Positions 1 to 8,518 of a stretch of DNA of 64,000 bases are shown here, in pieces. The DNA lies in assembly GCF_005925345.1 (NCBI RefSeq), contig NZ_SSHJ01000006.1, positions 62,001-126,000 on the forward strand, read 5' to 3'. The position numbers and the translations under genes are program-made. The DNA is from Pedobacter ureilyticus. Its GTDB lineage: Bacteria; Bacteroidota; Bacteroidia; Sphingobacteriales; Sphingobacteriaceae. Below the pieces are notes generated by a model. That model was not told where the DNA came from, did not search any database, and was given only the letters and a program-made list of their open reading frames with translations. Within the stretch, counting starts at the first letter, position 1. Every line of letters starts with the position of its first letter.

Positions 1-1167
1 GAAATTGGTTCTCGTTATCCTGTAACTGGCGGATATTACAAAATTTTCTCTGTTTGCTACCACCCGTCTATTGCTTTCGCTATTAACTGCATAATTGTGG
101 TAAGCAATGCTGCCTCTGTTGCTGGTGTTTCTTTAATTGGTGCCGAATACTTAAATAAAGCCCTTTTTCCTGTAGAAATGCAAACCAACGATCACCGTAT
201 TTTAATTGGATTGGTCAGTATCATCATTTTCTACACCATTAACTTGATGGGCTTAAGAACCAGTTCCAGAACTCAGAACATGCTGACCATCATCAAACTG
301 GTAATGGTTATCACGCTAATTTGCGCCATATTTTTTGGCGGACAAACACAACAGCTACCCTCTGTTTTTAGTACAACAAGCGGTTTACCTGCTACCTGGA
401 GCGATTACGGAAAAGCATTGGGCATTTGCTTAATAGCCGTGTCTTTTAGTTTTGGCGGCTACCAGCAAACCATCAATTTTGGTGGCGAAGCTAAAGAAGC
501 CAAAACGGTTATTCCTCGGTCTATTTTGGTTGGTTTGGGTATTATCATCACTTTGTACATGGCCATTAATTACGCTTACGTAAAAGTGATTGGTTTCGAA
601 CAGTTAAAGTCCGCACAAAGTATTGCCGCTATTTTAGCAGGGCAAATATTTGGCCCTACTGGTTTTACCATTCTGTCGGTTCTCATATTCTTATCAGTTT
701 TAGGTTATGTAAATGTGAATTTATTGAGCAATCCAAGAGCTATGTATGCCATGGGCGAAGAAGGTGCACTACCCAAAGTTTTCACCAAAAAAACCAAAAA
801 AAACGATGTAATGGTGGTAAGCTTAACACTCTTTACCATTCTTTCTATCATCACATTGTTTTATGCACAAACCTTCGATAAGATTTTGAACTACACCATT
901 TTTATGGATGGCGCAGGGATGATTTTCTCTGCGGCAACCATCTTTTATCTGCGTAAAAAAACAGCACATTTGGATAAAAACACTATCTACACCATGAAAT
1001 TATATCCATTGATGCCGCTCATCTTCATTGCTGCTTATTTATTTGTAGCTATTAGTATTTATAACGATGATCCTAACGCGGCATTAAACGGAATTTATAT
1101 TTTCATTGGATTTGTAGCCATTTATTTCATCCAAAGATTTTTTAATAACAAAAGAGCAACTAAATAA
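1..1167 (+). CDS. APC-family amino-acid permease (5' end outside window)
   Basis: The reading frame is open from the first base, so the gene is cut by the left window edge; a start at the first internal ATG/GTG would be artificial. The visible protein begins EIGSRYPVTGGYY, the conserved glycine-rich loop of amino acid-polyamine-organocation (APC) permeases, and continues with about ten hydrophobic membrane segments, ending in a short basic tail. Family knowledge says inner-membrane secondary transport of amino acids; the substrate cannot be read from the sequence. It lies 63 bases upstream of a PLP enzyme of sulfur amino-acid type on the same strand, so a role in amino-acid uptake together with that enzyme is possible but is inference. 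Confidence 0.85.
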   Translation, partial: EIGSRYPVTGGYYKIFSVCYHPSIAFAINCIIVVSNAASVAGVSLIGAEYLNKALFPVEMQTNDHRILIGLVSIIIFYTINLMGLRTSSRTQNMLTIIKLVMVITLICAIFFGGQTQQLPSVFSTTSGLPATWSDYGKALGICLIAVSFSFGGYQQTINFGGEAKEAKTVIPRSILVGLGIIITLYMAINYAYVKVIGFEQLKSAQSIAAILAGQIFGPTGFTILSVLIFLSVLGYVNVNLLSNPRAMYAMGEEGALPKVFTKKTKKNDVMVVSLTLFTILSIITLFYAQTFDKILNYTIFMDGAGMIFSAATIFYLRKKTAHLDKNTIYTMKLYPLMPLIFIAAYLFVAISIYNDDPNAALNGIYIFIGFVAIYFIQRFFNNKRATK

Positions 1168-1230
1168 GGTTAATGCTAAGCAACGCAAAGGTGCTTTTAA
1201 CTTTTGACTTTATACTTTTAACTTAACAAA

Positions 1231-2391
1231 GTGGATATTTCTTATATACTTAATGAACTAGGAGAAGAGCGTGAAAACTACTTCAATGCCATAGCCCCGC
1301 CTATTATCCAGACCAGTAATTTCAAATTTAACACCGTTGATGATTTCCGCAACGCATTGGCAGATGAATATCAGGGTAATCTATATTCTCGTGGCTTTAA
1401 CCCAACTATTGATATTTTAAGGAAGAAGCTGGCTGCATTAGATGGCGCCGAAGATGCACTTGTTTTTGGAAGTGGCATTGCCGCCGTCACTATTCCGGTT
1501 TTGGCTTTACTGCGCCAGGGTGATGAAGTGATATGCGTAGAAAATCCCTACAGCTGGACGATCAAGCTCTTTAATGATTTGTTACCGAAGTTTGGCATCC
1601 GCACCACTTTTGTAGACGGCAGCCACACTGATGCAATTGAAAATGCCATTACCTCTAAAACCAAATTAATTTACCTCGAATCGCCTAATACTTTTAGCTT
1701 CGATGTACAAGATTTAGCAGCCATAGCCAAAATAGCAAAAGCCAAAAACATCATCACCATGATAGATAATAGCTACTGCTCGCCTTTGTACCAACAGCCT
1801 ATTGCTTACGGGATTGATTTGGTAGCGCAATCGGCCACTAAATATTTAGCCGGGCACAGCGATGTGGTAGCGGGTGTGGTAACCGGCAAAAAAGAGCTGC
1901 TGAAGCGAATTTTCGAGAAAGAATACATGAATATAGGCGCCTCTGTAGCACCGCAAAATGCTTGGTTGCTACTTAGAAGTTTGCGCACTTTACCCATCCG
2001 TTTAGAGAAGATAACAGCAAACGCCAACAAAGTCATCGAATACCTAGAACAACATCCAAAGGTAGAAAAGGTACTACATCCTTTTAGTAATTCAAGTAAA
2101 CAGCTAGTTTTAGCTAAAAAGCAAATGAAAGCTTGCGGCGGATTGTTCAGCATTGTGCTTAAAAATTCGAGTTTAGAAAAGATAGAAGCATTTTGCGATA
2201 GCCTAAAACACATCCTAATGGCGGTTTCTTGGGGCGGTTACGAAAGTTTAATTATCCCAGCTTGTGCTGGCGTTAGCAAAGCTGATTTTGACAGTCATAA
2301 TCCAAGACACGTGCTAATTAGAATTTATGTGGGTTTAGAAGAACCTGATTATTTGATTAGAGATTTGGAGCAGGCTTTAGAGAAAATTTGA
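1231..2391 (+). CDS. Cys/Met-metabolism PLP-dependent enzyme (trans-sulfuration family)
   Basis: This 386-residue protein has the layout of the cystathionine gamma-synthase / beta-lyase / methionine gamma-lyase fold-type I family: SRGFNPT near residue 53, the cofactor-ring contact and PLP-binding aspartate in TMIDNSYCSP (D179), and the Schiff-base lysine in QSATKYLAGHSD (K204). The sequence does not separate synthase from lyase activity. The start is a GTG; no ATG exists near the N terminus and the protein begins where family members do. It follows the permease by 63 bases on the same strand, a gap filled with TTTTAACTTTTGACTTT-type words. Cytosolic; exact reaction unresolved. Confidence 0.88.
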   Translation: MDISYILNELGEERENYFNAIAPPIIQTSNFKFNTVDDFRNALADEYQGNLYSRGFNPTIDILRKKLAALDGAEDALVFGSGIAAVTIPVLALLRQGDEVICVENPYSWTIKLFNDLLPKFGIRTTFVDGSHTDAIENAITSKTKLIYLESPNTFSFDVQDLAAIAKIAKAKNIITMIDNSYCSPLYQQPIAYGIDLVAQSATKYLAGHSDVVAGVVTGKKELLKRIFEKEYMNIGASVAPQNAWLLLRSLRTLPIRLEKITANANKVIEYLEQHPKVEKVLHPFSNSSKQLVLAKKQMKACGGLFSIVLKNSSLEKIEAFCDSLKHILMAVSWGGYESLIIPACAGVSKADFDSHNPRHVLIRIYVGLEEPDYLIRDLEQALEKI

Positions 2392-2447
2392 TTAACCATA
2401 TTAAAAATTGAAAGAGTTTAAGCAAACTTTCTTAGATTTATTATTCT

Positions 2448-2497
2448 GCTCTTCCAGGTTTGTAACCTGAAAACCCTATCAAGGATTTGCAATCTTT
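2448..2497. repeat. REP-like bipartite hairpin module, copy 1
   Basis: GCTCTTCCAGGTT-TGT-AACCTG forms one stem-loop and AAGGATT-TGC-AATCTT a second. The same two-part arrangement recurs 235 bases downstream. No RAYT-type transposase is present in the window. Confidence 0.6.
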
Positions 2498-2608
2498 TCC
2501 TTTAAAACTCCTATATGTGGATTAAAAACTAATGGGGTTCGAAACCTTAAATTTACCTTATAATCGAAACGAATAATGTCACCGCTTTGCGGTTTAATAC
2601 TTATTTTT

Positions 2609-2670
2609 ATTCATATTTCTAAAATAATATCAGTCTCCGATAGTCGGAGCAGGCTCTTCGGACTTTAAGT
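2609..2670 (+). repeat. Left arm of inverted repeat flanking the SDR-araC pair
   Basis: Contains CAGTCTCCGA followed by a GCAGGCTCTT-GGACTTTA core. The reverse complement of 4791-4852 aligns over ~62 bases at roughly 80 percent identity by eye, with the core segments identical. Confidence 0.65.
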
Positions 2671-2682
2671 CCTCGCTCTTTC

Positions 2683-2733
2683 GCTCTTCCAGATTTGCAA
2701 TCTGGAAGCCCAATCCAAGGATTTGCAATCCTT
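2683..2733. repeat. REP-like bipartite hairpin module, copy 2
   Basis: First stem: CTTCCAGATT / AATCTGGAAG with a TGC loop (10-bp perfect arms). Second stem: AAGGATT / AATCCTT with the same TGC loop. Matches copy 1 in order and spacing. Confidence 0.65.
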
Positions 2734-2907
2734 ACTGAGCTTATTTTTGGATTAAAGATCTACCAATAATTCTTCGCAAAGAGCATGCGAAGAGCATAAT
2801 ACTCGACATAAGCGGACGTTTAAGCAAAGTAAATTCGGGCCTTTAAGCACATTCGAGAAGAAACAAGCTACCTATTTTTGTTTCCAGAAGTAATTAAAAT
2901 ATCAAAA

Positions 2908-3903
2908 ATGGAAAAGAACAATTATCAGGGAGCATTACAGCAACCCATAAATTCGGGTTTTAATGCTAAATCAACAACTAATGATGTAATTAAAGGAATA
3001 GATCTTAATGGCAAGATCGCTATCGTAACTGGTGGCAATACCGGAATTGGTCTAGAAACCACTAAAATACTTGCAGCCGCAGGAGCGAAAGTGATTGTTG
3101 CGGCAAGAGACATCGAAAAGGCAAAGAAAAACTTAAAAGACATTGCCAATGTAGAATTGCAAAAAATAGACTTAATGGATCCTGCTTCTATTGATACCTT
3201 TGCAGCGCAATTTATCGCTTCAGAAAGACCTCTTCACCTACTCATCAATAATGCTGGCATCATGTGGGTTCCTTTGCGCAGAGACCAGCGTGGACTAGAA
3301 TCTCAACTTGCTGTTAACTATTTAGCGCAATTTCAGCTTACAGTAAGATTATGGAATGCACTTAAAAAAGCAAAAGGAGCAAGAGTTGTAAATGTTTCAT
3401 CTGGTGGGCATCAGTTTTCTAATTTCAACTTTGAGGATCCCAACTTTATGTACAGAGAATATGACACACTGCTAGGCTATGGGCAATCAAAAACAGCGGT
3501 TAATCTTTTTTCACTTGAACTAGACAACCTTGCAAAAGCTCATCAAATACGCAGTTACTCGTTGTGTCCTGGTGCTGTTGGCGAAACGGAGTTATCTAGA
3601 GAAGCTCCAATAGATTTATTTCAAAAGTTAGGCTACAGTGATGCCGAGGGAAACATTTTGCCAGAAGTTGCAGCATCTTTAAAAACTATTCCCCAAGGAG
3701 CGGCTACAACAATTTGGTGCGCTACTAGTTCGCTACTCAACAATATGGGCGGGGTGTATTGCGAAAACGTAGATGTAGCATCTTTAAGCACTGATACATC
3801 AATTATCGGAGGCGTTAAGTCTTATTCGCTAGACCGAACCAATGCAAAAAGATTATGGAAATGGAGTGAGGAAATGACGGGACTTAGCATAGACCTGCGC
3901 TGA
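2908..3903 (+). CDS. Short-chain dehydrogenase/reductase (SDR) family oxidoreductase
   Basis: Classical SDR with a Rossmann glycine motif TGGNTGIG (residues 41-48), NNAG (114-117), the catalytic serine region VNVSSGG (S165) and YGQSK (Y191, K195). Length 331 residues is on the long side, resembling WW-domain oxidoreductase / retinol dehydrogenase-like SDRs. I chose the ATG at 2908 (MEKNNYQGA) over an upstream TTG at 2878 because the extra ten residues are not family-like. NAD(P)-linked oxidation or reduction of an unknown substrate, cytosolic. An AraC regulator follows after 29 bases, so the two probably form an operon or regulator-target pair. The pair is bracketed by an inverted repeat. Confidence 0.88.
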   Translation: MEKNNYQGALQQPINSGFNAKSTTNDVIKGIDLNGKIAIVTGGNTGIGLETTKILAAAGAKVIVAARDIEKAKKNLKDIANVELQKIDLMDPASIDTFAAQFIASERPLHLLINNAGIMWVPLRRDQRGLESQLAVNYLAQFQLTVRLWNALKKAKGARVVNVSSGGHQFSNFNFEDPNFMYREYDTLLGYGQSKTAVNLFSLELDNLAKAHQIRSYSLCPGAVGETELSREAPIDLFQKLGYSDAEGNILPEVAASLKTIPQGAATTIWCATSSLLNNMGGVYCENVDVASLSTDTSIIGGVKSYSLDRTNAKRLWKWSEEMTGLSIDLR

Positions 3904-3932
3904 TATTTGTAACTTTATGCTACGTTAACAAG

Positions 3933-4736
3933 ATGGATTATCAGGTAAATTATATCAACCCAGAAATTAAACTTTCATGTTATCATGGGAAGCTATTTAA
4001 AACGGAAGCCGCATTTGAAGAGCACCTGCTTGTGTGGCTGATTTCTGGCGAGACTAAAATTATTCAAGCAGACGAGCAATTTGTGTTTGGCGCTGGTAGC
4101 ACTTTTTTAATTCCAAGAAATCAATTGGCTACCATTTTCAATTATCCCAAAGACGGCTTGCCACATCAGGCAGTTGCCATGCATTTATCGGCCCTTAGAC
4201 TTAGACAATTTTATAACCACAAAGAAATAAAACCCAAAGCAGTAAAATCAAAAATTATTGGTTTTGCCAAGCACCCGTTATTAAAAAGCTGCTTAACATC
4301 GCTAATCCCATATTTTGAACTGCAAGAGAATTTTCCAGAAAAAATTGCTTCGTTAAAAATTAACGAAGCAATTAATATTTTAAGAACCATTGATGAAAAC
4401 ATCGATTCTACATTAAGCAATTTTGACGAACCCGGAAAAATTGACTTAATGGCCTTTATGGAGAAGAATTTTATGTTCAATATGTCATTGAAAAAGTTTG
4501 GTTATTTAACTGGCCGAAGCCTAACAACTTTTAAACGTGACTTCGGCAGGGCCTTTAACACAACGCCACAGCGGTGGCTTACTCAAAAGCGCTTAGAGCT
4601 TGCGCATTATCATTTCGTTGAAAATAAAAAGAGACCAGTAGAGGTTTGCTACGAAGTTGGTTTCGAAAATTTATCTCATTTTTCGCGTGCTTTTAAAAAG
4701 CATTTCGGATATACGCCTACCTCATTATTTAACTAA
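3933..4736 (+). CDS. AraC-family transcriptional regulator
   Basis: 267 residues. The N-terminal ~150 residues form a cupin-like sensor region (FGAGSTFLIPRNQLATIF). The C-terminal ~100 residues form the double helix-turn-helix domain, with MSLKKFGYLTGRSLTTFKRDF as the first HTH and the family signature VCYEVGFENLSHFSRAFKKHFGYTP at the very end. The sensor resembles exsA-type or cytokine-promoter-binding AraC_binding_2-like regions, but the ligand is unknown. It is 29 bases downstream of the SDR gene on the same strand, so it probably regulates that gene and itself. DNA-binding, cytosolic. Confidence 0.9.
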   Translation: MDYQVNYINPEIKLSCYHGKLFKTEAAFEEHLLVWLISGETKIIQADEQFVFGAGSTFLIPRNQLATIFNYPKDGLPHQAVAMHLSALRLRQFYNHKEIKPKAVKSKIIGFAKHPLLKSCLTSLIPYFELQENFPEKIASLKINEAINILRTIDENIDSTLSNFDEPGKIDLMAFMEKNFMFNMSLKKFGYLTGRSLTTFKRDFGRAFNTTPQRWLTQKRLELAHYHFVENKKRPVEVCYEVGFENLSHFSRAFKKHFGYTPTSLFN

Positions 4737-4790
4737 ATTGTATATCCTCCGCTCTTCCAGGTTTATAATTAGGTTGTTCGAAATGAACTT

Positions 4791-4852
4791 ATCTAAAGTC
4801 CCAAGAGCCTGCTGAGATTGTCGGAGACTGATATGATGAAAATAATATGAAT
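4791..4852 (-). repeat. Right arm of inverted repeat flanking the SDR-araC pair
   Basis: In inverted orientation to the copy at 2609-2670; shared core segments are AAGAGCCTGC and TCGGAGACTG. Together the arms enclose exactly the SDR and AraC genes. Confidence 0.65.
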
Positions 4853-4984
4853 GGTAATAATTCCTTGGGCTAGTATTATTACCAACCACAGGCTAAACAC
4901 TATTCAGCTTTGACAAACTGATATAACCACCTTGCAAAAAGTTTGTCAGAGCTACGTTGTATTGCAGTATCTTCGTTCGTCAAA

Positions 4985-5045
4985 CCCGATTGAAACGGCA
5001 GCCTCGAGAGAGCATTTGCGAACGAGAGCTATAGTGCAAAGCGGG
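4985..5045. repeat. Compact structured intergenic element (CCCGATTGAAACGG...GCAAAGCGGG)
   Basis: CCCG at the left end pairs with CGGG at the right; a second nested stem is CTCG / CGAG. The unpaired segments GATTGAAACGG and TATAGTGCAAAG resemble, from memory, a short intergenic repeat frequent in Bacteroidota genomes. Single copy in this window, so repetitiveness is not shown here. Confidence 0.45.
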
Positions 5046-5117
5046 GCTACAGCACCTTTGAAACACTGTCAATCATTTCCAAAAAAGCAATAAAACTGGT
5101 ATCAAATAAATTTTCTG

Positions 5118-5125
5118 TACATTTG
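5118..5125 (+). promoter_or_regulatory. Promoter -7 element for rhlE
   Basis: TACATTTG matches the Bacteroidota TAnnTTTG consensus exactly. A weak -33 (ACTG) sits 19 bases upstream. It implies a leader of about 130 bases. Confidence 0.5.
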
Positions 5126-5261
5126 CAGTTCGAAGCTGAATTTCTTTAATCATTAAAGCAACTCGCAAGTTAGTCCTTCTAAAAAAATGATTGTTCTAGC
5201 TTCTTCGAATTTTAAAGTGTGATACATGCACTTTTTAATTTTTATTTTAAACTTAGAAAAA

Positions 5262-6512
5262 ATGTTATTTTCAGAATTGAGGCTAATTGAGCCTATATTA
5301 AAAGCTGTTGAATCCGAAGGATATCAAAAGCCAACTCCCATACAGGAAAAAGCTATTCCTAGCATCTTAAAATTAAAAGATTTATTGGGTTGTGCCCAAA
5401 CGGGAACGGGTAAAACGGCTGCATTTGCTATTCCTATGCTGCAAATTTTGCACATGAGACACCTAAAAACCGCTAAAAAAGCAGTTAAAGCTTTGGTTTT
5501 AACACCTACCCGCGAACTTGCTATTCAAATACAAGACAGTTTTAATGCTTACGGAAAAAATTTACCTGTAAAAAATTTGGTTATTTTTGGCGGTGTTGGT
5601 CAGCAACCTCAGGTAGATGCACTTAGAAAAGGGGTAGATATTTTAGTGGCTACGCCGGGCAGGTTGTTAGATTTAATGAACCAAGGCCATATTAGTCTTA
5701 GCGATATTGAAATTTTTGTATTAGATGAAGCCGACCGTATGTTAGATATGGGCTTTATTCACGACGTAAAGAAGATTGTGGGCAAATTACCTGCGATTAG
5801 ACAAACGCTGTTTTTCTCGGCAACCATGCCTACCGAAATCGAAAAGTTGGCTAACACCATTTTAAAAAACCCAGTTACGGTTGAAGTTACACCCGTTTCT
5901 TCTACTGCCGAAACCATTTCACAAGCTATTTACTTTGTAGATAAACCGGATAAAAGAAAGTTGTTAAAGCATCTTCTAGATGATCTGAAAATTGATCATA
6001 CGCTAGTATTTACACGTACCAAACACGGTGCAGACCGGATTGCGAGAGATTTAGCGAAAGACGGTATTAAAGCTGCTGCCATACATGGCGATAAATCGCA
6101 AGGTGCAAGACAAAGGGCTTTAACCGACTTTAAAGCTAGAAGCTTACGTGTTTTGGTAGCTACCGATATTGCCGCTCGGGGTATCGACATAGATGAATTA
6201 AGCTATGTTTTTAATTACGATTTACCAAATATCCCAGAAACCTACGTACACAGAATTGGTCGTACGGGTCGTGCTGGCGCCAATGGAACGGCAATTTCTT
6301 TTGTAGATGCCGAAGAAAATGAATACCTACTTGATATTCATAAGCTGATTAAACGTACCATTCCAATCGTAGAAAATCATCCTTATCCGTTAAGCTGGAA
6401 AAGCATGTTAGCCAATAAGGAAGTAGTGCGCAAACCGCAAAGAGACTCAAAGGGAAATACAGGTGCAGCAAGCAATAAAAAGAAGAAATTTCACAAGAGT
6501 AGAAATAAATAA
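5262..6512 (+). CDS. rhlE: DEAD-box ATP-dependent RNA helicase, RhlE type
   Basis: 416 residues with all DEAD-box motifs: Q motif GYQKPTPIQ (20-28), Walker A AQTGTGKT (45-52), PTRELAIQ, TPGRLLDL, DEAD (155-158), SAT (186-188), then the second RecA domain with ARGIDID and HRIGRTGRAG, and a short basic KKKKFHKSRNK tail. Unwinds RNA duplexes in ribosome assembly or mRNA turnover; cytosolic. I chose the ATG at 5262 (MLFSEL) rather than 5226 because family members begin there and the upstream 12 residues are a low-complexity hydrophobic string. A ~130-base leader with possible pairing precedes it, consistent with cold-shock or autogenous control seen for such helicases elsewhere (inference). Confidence 0.92.
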   Translation: MLFSELRLIEPILKAVESEGYQKPTPIQEKAIPSILKLKDLLGCAQTGTGKTAAFAIPMLQILHMRHLKTAKKAVKALVLTPTRELAIQIQDSFNAYGKNLPVKNLVIFGGVGQQPQVDALRKGVDILVATPGRLLDLMNQGHISLSDIEIFVLDEADRMLDMGFIHDVKKIVGKLPAIRQTLFFSATMPTEIEKLANTILKNPVTVEVTPVSSTAETISQAIYFVDKPDKRKLLKHLLDDLKIDHTLVFTRTKHGADRIARDLAKDGIKAAAIHGDKSQGARQRALTDFKARSLRVLVATDIAARGIDIDELSYVFNYDLPNIPETYVHRIGRTGRAGANGTAISFVDAEENEYLLDIHKLIKRTIPIVENHPYPLSWKSMLANKEVVRKPQRDSKGNTGAASNKKKKFHKSRNK

Positions 6513-6526
6513 TTTTCGTACCGCAG

Positions 6527-6564
6527 TTGCATTGCAAAAATGAAAATGCAGTCTTGCAATGCAA
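6527..6564 (+). terminator. Intrinsic terminator of rhlE
   Basis: Perfect 11-bp arms TTGCATTGCAA / TTGCAATGCAA with a 16-base loop, followed by TCTTTTT on the plus strand, 14 bases after the rhlE stop. Confidence 0.7.
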
Positions 6565-6588
6565 TCTTTTTGAAAACTTAGGTAAAAA

Positions 6589-6619
6589 AACTTCGTAAGC
6601 TTTAAAAACTTACGAAGTT
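6589..6619 (-). terminator. Intrinsic terminator of the sterol desaturase-like gene
   Basis: Perfect 11-bp arms AACTTCGTAAG / CTTACGAAGTT with a 9-base loop; read on the minus strand it is followed by a run of seven T. Lies 50 bases past the stop of the minus-strand gene. Confidence 0.75.
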
Positions 6620-6668
6620 TAAAAAGAAGCATTTCAAATGCAACCTACCTAGGTTAGCGAACAAAGAT

Positions 6669-7601
6669 TTATGAGCCACGCTTATTCCTTTCACCTTTCT
6701 CTTTAGCAACCATTAAACTTTTCTTCTTGTTATAAACTGCCGTTGGACTGGCAAAAGCATAAAAAAGTTTCTCCCTTGCTCCTTTTGCTTTCTTCACATC
6801 TATCGCCATTTCCTTTAATTCGTGAAAGTTAAGAAACCACGGATCTAGCCTATTGCCAATTTTGGATGTTATTCCATAATCCGGTTTTTCTTCTTCAATT
6901 TGATAAGTACCAAACATTCTATCCCAAAATATAAAGGTAGCCGCATAATTTTTGTCTAAATATTTCTCGTTGCAACCATGGTGTACGCGGTGGTTAGATG
7001 GAGTAGCAAAGATATATTCGAAAATAGGATGCATTTTTTTGATATATTCTGTATGTACCCAAAACTGAAAAAGCACGCTAATTTGGCTAACCACAAAAAA
7101 TACCAACGGGTGAAATCCAATAAGTGCAAGCGGGATAAAAAAGATAATCTTGATATTTTGTATCCAGCTTAATCTAAATGAAACAGTTAAATTATAAGTT
7201 TCGGCAGAGTGGTGTACAATATGAGATGCCCAAAAAAACCTATTTTCATGCGATATCCTGTGCGACCAATAACTGCACAAATCGAACAAAACGTAGCATG
7301 GAATAAGCATCCACCAATTTAGCTCCATCCGCCAAGGCAGTAAATTATAAATCCATACAGCGCCGTAAATTAGCAGCCCTTTAATTAAAAAATTGATTAG
7401 CACATTGCCCAAACCCACCAAAGTACTTCCAATACTTTCTTTCGTTTTATAAAGATTGCGTTTTTTATACCATGAATGACCAACCTCTAGTAGCGTAAAA
7501 AATGCCATTACAGGTATCGCGTAAACAATTAAATTAGGTGTTTCCCTTTCTAGACCAGCAATATCGTCTAGCGGAATTTTTGGTGCTCCAAATAACTTCA
7601 T
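6669..7601 (-). CDS. Sterol desaturase / fatty acid hydroxylase superfamily membrane protein
   Basis: 310 residues with four or five membrane segments and the histidine clusters of the di-iron hydroxylase superfamily: SHRISHE, SHIVHHSAETYN and NHRVHHGCNEKYLDKNY. These bind two metal ions in the family. Likely hydroxylates or desaturates a membrane lipid; the substrate is unknown (sterols are unlikely in this group). A basic tail follows. The minus-strand neighbour 111 bases upstream is an acyl-CoA desaturase-like protein, another di-iron lipid enzyme, so the pair may modify membrane lipids together, although a terminator between them argues for separate transcripts. Confidence 0.85.
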   Translation of the reverse strand: MKLFGAPKIPLDDIAGLERETPNLIVYAIPVMAFFTLLEVGHSWYKKRNLYKTKESIGSTLVGLGNVLINFLIKGLLIYGAVWIYNLLPWRMELNWWMLIPCYVLFDLCSYWSHRISHENRFFWASHIVHHSAETYNLTVSFRLSWIQNIKIIFFIPLALIGFHPLVFFVVSQISVLFQFWVHTEYIKKMHPIFEYIFATPSNHRVHHGCNEKYLDKNYAATFIFWDRMFGTYQIEEEKPDYGITSKIGNRLDPWFLNFHELKEMAIDVKKAKGAREKLFYAFASPTAVYNKKKSLMVAKEKGERNKRGS

Positions 7602-7682
7602 AGACTCACAAGGTATCTATAATAAGTTAACAAACAGCTACCCATAGCTAGGTATTTTCTATGGCAACGACATAAAAACGAA

Positions 7683-7707
7683 AAAGCAAGTGTTAAACAC
7701 CTGCTTT
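7683..7707 (-). terminator. Intrinsic terminator of the acyl-CoA desaturase-like gene
   Basis: Arms AAAGCAAGTGT / ACACCTGCTTT (one G-U) with a 3-base loop, followed on the minus strand by TTCGTTTTT. Confidence 0.6.
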
Positions 7708-7712
7708 GTAAC

Positions 7713-8441
7713 TTAAACCTTACGTATCTTAATGATCCTTAGCCAATGCATTACTTTCATCATAGGATAAGTGGGGTCAAACTCCCACCATTTGGTAGCA
7801 AAGTTTGGCGAATTAGGTTTCTTATGATGGTTATTCTGAAACAGCTCTCCCATCAACAAAAAATCCCAAGGCAATGAATTTTTGCTATGGTCTTCGTTAT
7901 CATGATTTGAGTAACCATACTTATGTCCACACCAGTTAACAATAGCACCATGAACTGGCCCCATTAAAAAATGAATAGGTAATAGTAAAAACATCCACCA
8001 TTGTGTGGCAAAAGTAACATAGAACCAAATATAAAACGCAGCACAGGCCAATCTCCAAAGCCACGAATCTCCAATTCTATCTATAATTGGCCACTCTGGA
8101 TAATTGCCTCTAAATGCCGGCTCTGGCTCAATCTTATGTAAAAGATATGCCAAATACATATTCTTGGTTGCTATCATCATTCCAAAAACATCCTTAAAAA
8201 AATGTGGAGAATGTGGGTCTTTTACGGTATCACTATAGGCATGGTGCATACGGTGCAAAATAGCATAAGCCCTTGGATTTAAAAAAGACGAACCTTGCGA
8301 AATCAATAAAATAAGGTAGAAAAAACGCTCCCAAAACGTATTCATCTTAAACATTTTATGCGACGAATAGCGGTGGAGAAAAAAAGTTTGGCTAAACAAT
8401 GATAAAAACCAATGCGCCAAAAAGAAAAATAAAATGATCAT
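7713..8441 (-). CDS. Acyl-CoA (stearoyl-type) fatty acid desaturase
   Basis: 242 residues, hydrophobic, with the three histidine boxes of membrane acyl-CoA desaturases: HRYSSHK (~23-29), HRMHHAY (~64-70) and NNHHKKPN (~203-210). In the family a di-iron centre inserts a cis double bond, usually delta-9, into an acyl chain, tuning membrane fluidity. It is shorter than eukaryotic SCD proteins but normal for bacterial versions. It begins directly with a membrane segment. The next gene upstream (a cupin) lies 77 bases away on the same strand. Confidence 0.88.
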   Translation of the reverse strand: MIILFFFLAHWFLSLFSQTFFLHRYSSHKMFKMNTFWERFFYLILLISQGSSFLNPRAYAILHRMHHAYSDTVKDPHSPHFFKDVFGMMIATKNMYLAYLLHKIEPEPAFRGNYPEWPIIDRIGDSWLWRLACAAFYIWFYVTFATQWWMFLLLPIHFLMGPVHGAIVNWCGHKYGYSNHDNEDHSKNSLPWDFLLMGELFQNNHHKKPNSPNFATKWWEFDPTYPMMKVMHWLRIIKIRKV

Positions 8442-8518
8442 ACAAAAATAAAACGAAGTCTATTTCACAATAGTCTTCAAACAAGCTAAATCAGCGCTAC
8501 TAAGTTACGGATTATAAA

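Larger units (their letters stand above)
2392..2907. other. Long intergenic region with REP-like hairpins and one arm of a long inverted repeat
   Basis: No credible gene. It holds two copies of a bipartite hairpin module (2448-2497 and 2683-2733), the left arm of a ~62-bp inverted repeat (about 2609-2670) whose partner lies after the AraC gene, a small CTCCGA-TAG-TCGGAG stem (2635-2649), and a TTCGCA/TGCGAA stem near 2772-2790. Confidence 0.7.
4737..5261. other. Long intergenic region: repeat arm, hairpin, structured repeat and rhlE leader
   Basis: No credible gene. In order: a degenerate GCTCTTCCAGGTT REP fragment (4751-4765), the right arm of the inverted repeat (about 4791-4852), a 14-bp stem with a 20-base loop (4906-4919 / 4940-4953), a compact structured repeat (4985-5045), then a promoter and a ~130-base leader for the helicase gene. 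Confidence 0.65.

Noticed and set aside
1806..2213. Long antisense open frames inside genes (for example here, and 15616-16119 within rpoB)
   Set aside because: They are shadows of strongly conserved genes on the other strand, without family features or promoters.
5226..5261. Upstream ATG for the RhlE helicase
   Set aside because: Adds a low-complexity hydrophobic dodecapeptide; the family start MLFSEL is at 5262.
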